Origin: a virus
IMG/VR virus record: IMGVR_UViG_3300021389_001695
Span: 1-41,078 of that record
DNA length: 41,078 nucleotides
Reading direction: 5' to 3' (one strand)
Each line of letters starts with the position of its first letter. Position 1 is the stretch's first letter. Under the pieces are notes generated by a model. It did not search any database and was not told where the DNA came from. It was given only the letters and a program-made list of their open reading frames with translations. Positions 37,275 to 41,078 of this stretch are shown in pieces. The position numbers and the translations under genes are program-made.

Positions 37275-37303
37275 TGTACATTTGCCGAAAACTGTGGTAG
37301 AAT
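37275..37303 (+). promoter_or_regulatory. Sigma70-like promoter before the gp33-gp32 module
   Basis: TGTACA (37275-37280) and TAGAAT (37298-37303), 17 bases apart, with extended TGTGG. ATGCATTTAATGG stands at the usual upstream place of the cassette box. The following leader differs from the common one. Confidence 0.8.
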
Positions 37304-37440
37304 AGATATAATGAAAGATTGTCGAACGAGTCTAAACGTGGTTAAGCCAGTAAACGACATAAAAATTAAGACGCTGGTAGGAAATTATAGGGTGCCTTCA
37401 CAAGAAAGACCCACTATTATTATTGATGAGGAGAGACATC
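37304..37440 (+). other. Untranslated leader of the 37441 gene
   Basis: This ~135-base leader is longer than those of the other cassettes. GTCG (37321-37324) could pair with CGAC (37355-37358). A 47-codon frame opens at 37311, but its ATG lies almost at the expected transcript start and has no ribosome-binding site, so I do not call it a gene. GAGGAGA at 37428-37434 serves ATG 37441. Confidence 0.4.
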
Positions 37441-38571
37441 ATGGCGATACCTAAGAGAACTAAAAAGAAAACTGTACGTGCATCTCGCCGCGTTGGTGTA
37501 AATGCTGCACCAATTGAAAAAGGCTTAGAGTCAGTACAGATCTATTTTCAGAATGAGGTCAGTCGTAAAGAAGCGATTGACCAAATAAAGACTTTTGTTA
37601 AAAATCAATTTAGCAAAAGCGATGCAAAGTTTATTCTTTGCAATCCAGAATACAAGTTTCTTCCAAGCTACTACAGTGCCGGAGCTGCGTTTTGGTGCAA
37701 TAGTGGATTAGAAGAAACTGAGAGATCGTTGTATTGGAAAAATGCAACGGTGAAGAGGCTGGCTGAACTGGTTGAACCAGGGAAAGCTTTACATTATGAG
37801 AAGTTGCAGGCGAAGCATGACAGCGATAAAGTTGTCAGTCTCTCTCCTCAGCAACGTCTGCAACGTAAGATCAATAACACTATCATGCAAGATCTCCTTG
37901 ATCTTGAAGATATGTGGATTGATGGTGATAAAGCCTCTATTGATGTTTATGGTTTATTCCGTAAACATGGGTTGAGTGGTTCTGCCACGATACCCGTTCG
38001 TCAGGTGGTTGAGGGATGGTTGCTAGATTATGAAGACGCTTACCATAAGCGCTGTGAACAAGCCGTCGAGGGTTATTCACATTTGAAGCGACCTGAACTC
38101 AACCGCCGCATCAAAGAATGCCAAGCTATGCTAGCTGATTGCGATCGTATTAAGTCCGCAGCTAAAGCTCAACGTAAAGTCAAGGTGGCTAAGGCTCCAT
38201 CTATTGACAAGCAAGTTTCAAAGATTAAGTACAAGAAAGAAGACAATGACTTCAAGATTGTATCACTGCAACCTGCACAGATCATTGGTAAGACTAAATT
38301 GTATATCTTCAATACGAAGTACCGTAGACTTACTGAATATGTAACATTTGATCCTAAAGGGTTTATCGTGAGTGGTACGACTATTAAGAACTTCGATAAA
38401 GAAGTGTCTCGTACACTCACGTTACGGAAGCCATTAGATATACTGCCAAAGGTTGCTAAATGCACACCACGACAGTTGACTAAACTTCTAGATGATATTA
38501 AGACTAAGCCGGCTGTACCTAATGGCCGGATCAATGAAGATACAGTATTATTGAGAGTGGAAATCAAATGA
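37441..38571 (+). CDS. Conserved T4-like marine phage protein upstream of gp33
   Basis: A 376-residue basic protein. Distinct parts are the basic N-terminal tail (PKRTKKKTVRASRRVGVNAAP), SDAKFILCNPEYKFLPSYYSAGAAFWCN, a helical centre, and IIGKTKLYIFNTKYRRLTEY with a strand-rich C-terminus. A similar gene stands before gp33 in T4-like marine phages, but I know no function. Its place with the late-transcription and ssDNA-binding genes suggests replication or transcription. ATG 37441 follows GAGGAGA; in-frame TTG 37423 and ATG 37426 are less likely. Confidence 0.65.
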   Translation: MAIPKRTKKKTVRASRRVGVNAAPIEKGLESVQIYFQNEVSRKEAIDQIKTFVKNQFSKSDAKFILCNPEYKFLPSYYSAGAAFWCNSGLEETERSLYWKNATVKRLAELVEPGKALHYEKLQAKHDSDKVVSLSPQQRLQRKINNTIMQDLLDLEDMWIDGDKASIDVYGLFRKHGLSGSATIPVRQVVEGWLLDYEDAYHKRCEQAVEGYSHLKRPELNRRIKECQAMLADCDRIKSAAKAQRKVKVAKAPSIDKQVSKIKYKKEDNDFKIVSLQPAQIIGKTKLYIFNTKYRRLTEYVTFDPKGFIVSGTTIKNFDKEVSRTLTLRKPLDILPKVAKCTPRQLTKLLDDIKTKPAVPNGRINEDTVLLRVEIK

Positions 38572-38810
38572 CGATTGAAGATAAGTTTTTAACTAAATCA
38601 AAATTTACTAAGTTGATTGAATCGACTGTAGTAGAACTGAAGATACCATACATGGAAGCAGTACTCCACGTATGTACTAAAAATGAAATTGAGCCTGAAG
38701 ATGTGAAGAAGTTTATTTCACCAATCATTAAGGCCAAGATCGAGGCAGAGGCAATGGCCTTAAACTATTTGCCAAGTGGCAATACTTTGGACAGCGCTTT
38801 TGCTGATTAA
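38568..38810 (+). CDS. 33: gp33-like late promoter transcription co-activator
   Basis: An 80-residue protein with the pattern of phage gp33: KFTKLIESTVVELKIPYMEAVLHVCTKN, EIEPEDVKKFI and an AKIEAEAMALNYL helix. In T4, gp33 links the sliding clamp to host RNA polymerase at late promoters, together with sigma factor gp55. Exact late octamers elsewhere in the window agree. It starts in an ATGA overlap and is followed by promoters for gp32. Confidence 0.8.
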   Translation: MTIEDKFLTKSKFTKLIESTVVELKIPYMEAVLHVCTKNEIEPEDVKKFISPIIKAKIEAEAMALNYLPSGNTLDSAFAD

Positions 38811-38813
38811 GAG

Positions 38814-38854
38814 TATAAATAAATGTGTACAACAACGCATGAATGTTGTATAAT
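38814..38854 (+). promoter_or_regulatory. Tandem late and sigma70-like promoters of gp32
   Basis: TATAAATA (38814-38821) is an exact late core. TGTACA (38826-38831) and TATAAT (38849-38854), 17 bases apart, form a sigma70-like promoter just behind it. TACAACA and TGTTGTA (38828-38834 and 38844-38850) make a 7-bp dyad within the second promoter. AAGGA precedes the gene. Confidence 0.65.
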
Positions 38855-38887
38855 ATTACAGTAACATACAAACATAAGGACAATACT

Positions 38888-39775
38888 ATGTCATTTCAAA
38901 ATCTAAAAAGCAATCGCGATCAAATCTCAAAACTTATTCAAGCTGCAGAATCCACCGGAGGTGGCGAGAAAAAGTCATATGCAGATGATCGCGTTTGGAA
39001 GCCAACAGTTGACAAAGCGGGGAATGGGTATGCAGTACTTCGATTCTTGCCAGCCTCAGAAGGCCAAGAACTACCATGGGTCAGATATTGGGATCATGGA
39101 TTCAAAGGACCAACTGGCTTGTGGTATATCGAAAACAGCCTTACTTCTATTGGTCAACCTGATCCAGTTGGAGAACTCAACTCCCGGTTGTGGAATTCTG
39201 GCATCGAGTCGGATAAAGAAAAAGCCCGTACTCAAAAGCGTAGACTACACTACGTAACTAACGTGCTTGTTGTTCAAGATCCAAGTGCACCACACAACGA
39301 AGGTAAAGTATTCCTCTATAAGTTTGGTAAGAAGATCTTCGATAAAATCATGGACGTGATGCAACCATCATTCCAAGATGAAGATCCAGTGAATCCATTT
39401 GACTTTTGGGAAGGTGCTGACTTTAAACTAAAAATTCGCAATGTAGAAGGTTATCGCAACTATGATAAGTCTGAGTTTGCTAGTGCTTCTGCTCTATATG
39501 AGTCAGATGAAACAAAGCTTGAGGCAGTCTATAATCAATTGCATGATCTTAGCGAGTTTACTGATCCAAAGAACTACAAGACTTACGATGATCTTAAAGC
39601 AAAGCTAGGTCGTGTTCTTGGTGAGGAAGCTTCTATTGGTGCGCCAACGATGAAGCAAGAAGCTCAAATGCATGAGGCTGCAGCACCGGCTCCAATGCCA
39701 ACAGCGGAAACTATTCCGCAAACAGAAGATGATGATACTATGTCTTACTTTGCTCGCTTAGCGAACGAAGACTAA
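38888..39775 (+). CDS. 32: Single-stranded DNA-binding protein gp32
   Basis: A 295-residue gp32 homologue that coats ssDNA during replication and recombination. It has a basic N-terminus (SFQNLKSNRDQISKLIQ), the OB-fold core (WKPTVDKAGNGYAVLRFLP, GLWYIENS, KVFLYKFGKKIFDKI) and an acidic C-terminal tail (TEDDDTMSYFARLANED) for protein contacts. The Cys residues that hold zinc in T4 gp32 are absent; the protein contains no Cys at all. ATG 38888 follows AAGGA. A reading from 38843 would start within the promoter. Confidence 0.93.
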   Translation: MSFQNLKSNRDQISKLIQAAESTGGGEKKSYADDRVWKPTVDKAGNGYAVLRFLPASEGQELPWVRYWDHGFKGPTGLWYIENSLTSIGQPDPVGELNSRLWNSGIESDKEKARTQKRRLHYVTNVLVVQDPSAPHNEGKVFLYKFGKKIFDKIMDVMQPSFQDEDPVNPFDFWEGADFKLKIRNVEGYRNYDKSEFASASALYESDETKLEAVYNQLHDLSEFTDPKNYKTYDDLKAKLGRVLGEEASIGAPTMKQEAQMHEAAAPAPMPTAETIPQTEDDDTMSYFARLANED

Positions 39776-39782
39776 TATATAG

Positions 39783-39958
39783 TACTGCAACCGATAATGT
39801 ATATCTCGGCTCTGCTAAATTTTCATTCTGAATTAGGTAAGCCAGCCACCATGTGGTCCTAGTTGCAGAGTAAGCCTCGAGCAAAAGGCTGGCATAACAA
39901 TAAAGGAGAAGACTACTTCGGTAGTCGGGGATTAGGGAGCTTCGGCTCCCTTTTCTTT
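39783..39958 (+). ncRNA. Candidate structured RNA after gp32 with a possible pseudoknot
   Basis: There is no gene in this 180-base stretch, but many pairings. CTGCAAC (39785-39791) pairs with GTTGCAG (39862-39868), and GCCAGCC (39841-39847) with GGCTGGC (39887-39893). These two helices interleave, as in an H-type pseudoknot. CCGA...TCGG and CCAC-CAT-GTGG hairpins lie between. It ends in two UUCG-capped hairpins and a T-run. It may be a separate phage RNA or the 3' untranslated region of gp32. No family recognised. Confidence 0.5.
39911..39958 (+). terminator. Tandem UUCG hairpins, intrinsic terminator of gp32 transcript
   Basis: GACTAC-TTCG-GTAGTC (39911-39926) is followed by GGGAGC-TTCG-GCTCCC (39935-39950) and TTTTCTTT. 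The second is a strong terminator. Its T-run overlaps the stop codon of the converging tape-measure gene. Confidence 0.9.
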
Positions 39959-41078
39959 ATGCACCAGATAGCATAGGATCCATAGCATCATGCGCAGAAG
40001 GTGGAGTTGTTATGACTGGCTGTGTAGTACTAGGCGCGATAGTCGTACTTGATTGATCAACCGCAAGATTATTACCACCATCCATAGCAGCTCTGTCAGA
40101 TCTAAGTTGCTCAAGTTGCGCAGTGTTATCGCCAAGTGCACCACTACTTTTCTCAACTTTAGCTTTTTGTCTATCAATCATGCGCTGTTCGCGAGCGCTG
40201 ATTTTACCGTCTTCCATCGCTTTGCGTTCTAGAACACCGAGCTTGCGCTGCTGAGCCATATCATATTTCTTTAGTCCAGCTTGTTTACCCGAAGCTTCTT
40301 CAATCTCAGCATCTAATTTTTTCTTTTCTTGGACCTTAGTATCAAACTTCATGCTTCTAATTGATTCGCCAGCACTACCGAGGCCAGGAATACTTTCAAC
40401 TGCGGATGCGACTAATTCAATAACACCGTTAATGATGTTCTTAAACAAATCAAAGACGCCGTCAATTGCTTGAGAAAAGAGGTCAGTGAAACTGAAATTA
40501 TCTAATGTCTTTTCTGCATTTTTGAAACCGAACTTACCGAGAACCCAGCTAATTACACTCTTCAATAGATCCAATGGCATGCCTATAACTGAATTAAGTA
40601 GACCAGTGATTGCACCTTGGATTGCACCGATAATACCTTCATCTTCATATCCAGCAAGTGCACCTTTGATAGTATCAAAAGCAGTCATAATTAATGTGAT
40701 AGGGAAGAATAAACGACCAATCACTTTACCAATGCCGGCGAGGCCTTTCATAAGTGCCGAGCCTTCGTTAAAAATACCGAATGCAGATTTAATAACACCA
40801 AATGCTTTTGCTATCGGGCCTTCTGCACTGAAAAAAGTAGTGATAGGTTTAATAAGACCCTTTACAAAATCAACAGCAGCAGTGAATGGACGAGTGATAG
40901 CTCCAATAATTCTGCTTATTACGCTTGGCCCTTCACTTGCTTGGAACACAGCTCTGAATGGCTTAACGACGTTATCAATAACTCCTTCAAATGGAAATTT
41001 AAATATATCAACAATGCTATTAAATAGTTTTGTAATACGCTGTCCGACTACGCCTTCGCCAGATAGTAATGTCTTGAA
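39957..41078 (-). CDS. Tail tape-measure-like protein, C-terminal part (5' end outside window)
   Basis: The frame is open from the window edge to its stop at 39957-39959, giving 373 residues. It consists of amphipathic and hydrophobic helical repeats (for example SRIIGAITRPFTAAVDFVKG, RLFFPITLIMTAFDTIKGAL, GIIGAIQGAITGLLNSVIG), then a charged coiled coil (AEIEEASGKQAGLKKYDM...QRMIDRQKAKVEK) and a Ser/Thr/Pro tail. Hydrophobic helical patches with a coiled coil are typical of tape-measure or tail-internal proteins. A start drawn at 40949 would be an internal GTG. It is the only clear minus-strand gene and faces gp32. Confidence 0.6.
   Translation of the reverse strand, partial: FKTLLSGEGVVGQRITKLFNSIVDIFKFPFEGVIDNVVKPFRAVFQASEGPSVISRIIGAITRPFTAAVDFVKGLIKPITTFFSAEGPIAKAFGVIKSAFGIFNEGSALMKGLAGIGKVIGRLFFPITLIMTAFDTIKGALAGYEDEGIIGAIQGAITGLLNSVIGMPLDLLKSVISWVLGKFGFKNAEKTLDNFSFTDLFSQAIDGVFDLFKNIINGVIELVASAVESIPGLGSAGESIRSMKFDTKVQEKKKLDAEIEEASGKQAGLKKYDMAQQRKLGVLERKAMEDGKISAREQRMIDRQKAKVEKSSGALGDNTAQLEQLRSDRAAMDGGNNLAVDQSSTTIAPSTTQPVITTPPSAHDAMDPMLSGA

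Noticed and set aside
37311-37454. 47-codon reading frame in the leader of the 37441 gene
   Set aside because: Its ATG lies at about the expected transcript start without a ribosome-binding site, it overlaps the better-supported start at 37441, and the protein shows no recognisable pattern.
39957-40949. Tape-measure-like gene as a complete gene starting at 40949
   Set aside because: The codon there is an internal GTG, and the frame stays open without a stop to the end of the window, so the real start is outside.
1-41078. CRISPR arrays, insertion sequences or integrase/attachment sites
   Set aside because: No regularly spaced repeats, transposase motifs or tyrosine/serine recombinase genes were seen; the overlapping tRNA shows no duplicated end suggestive of an att site.

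Overview
The window reads as part of the genome of a marine T4-like myovirus. Almost every gene is on the plus strand, packed with ATGA, TAATG or GTGA overlaps. Recognisable T4-type genes are single-stranded DNA-binding protein gp32, late-transcription co-activator gp33, NrdA/NrdB, PhoH, a Cas4/RecB-like nuclease, and several small families I know from marine T4-like phages (cyanophages, pelagiphages). T4-type late promoter octamers (TATAAATA) are present. The host is not identifiable from the sequence. A TctA/TctC transporter pair would fit a marine proteobacterium, but that is inference.

Layout. 1-4217: the C-terminal half of a TctA permease, a TctC-like binding protein, a 2-oxoglutarate oxygenase, a GNAT acetyltransferase and an asparagine-synthetase-like ATPase. 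4218-6883: small early-type genes behind strong sigma70-like promoters, ending in an intrinsic terminator. 6885-17226: a long late-type operon. It opens with overlapping sigma70-like and late promoters. Many of its products begin with a short F-x-x-[YF]...[IL]-x-E peptide resembling the T4 capsid-targeting sequence, among them a ligase-fold protein and an NMN-adenylyltransferase-like protein. It also holds a radical SAM enzyme, EF-hand proteins and two holin-like membrane proteins. 17227-25492: nucleotide metabolism and DNA enzymes (NrdA with an embedded glutaredoxin, NrdB, zinc ribbon, GIY-YIG nuclease, PhoH, PD-(D/E)XK nuclease, HAD nucleotidase). 25503-32954: a glycan cassette of six glycosyltransferases, a seventh possible one, a pyruvyltransferase, a methyltransferase and an oxygenase. 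32955-37244: metallopeptidase, coiled-coil and glycine-zipper proteins, a half-size Na/phosphate cotransporter, small early genes, an SleB-type endolysin, another oxygenase and tRNA-Arg(UCU). 37245-39958: the gp33-gp32 module and a structured RNA ending in UUCG hairpins. 39957-41078: the end of a tail tape-measure-like gene on the minus strand, converging on gp32.

Regulation is the most unusual part. A recurrent promoter cassette has a TGCATTTTT box, a TTTACA -35, exactly 17 bases, an extended TGG-TATAAT or TGG-TAGAAT -10, and a shared purine-rich leader. It is found before several small genes and twice carries a duplicated 56-base upstream block. One promoter (21458-21516) has its -10 in the loop of a 12-bp terminator hairpin, so it should terminate read-through RNA but not its own. 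Three intergenic stretches look like structured RNA (34618-34790, 35213-35264, 39783-39958). The leading biological hypothesis is a virion-packaged set of proteins, including NAD-related and ligase-like enzymes, delivered at infection. All functional calls rest on motifs read by eye. No database search was possible.
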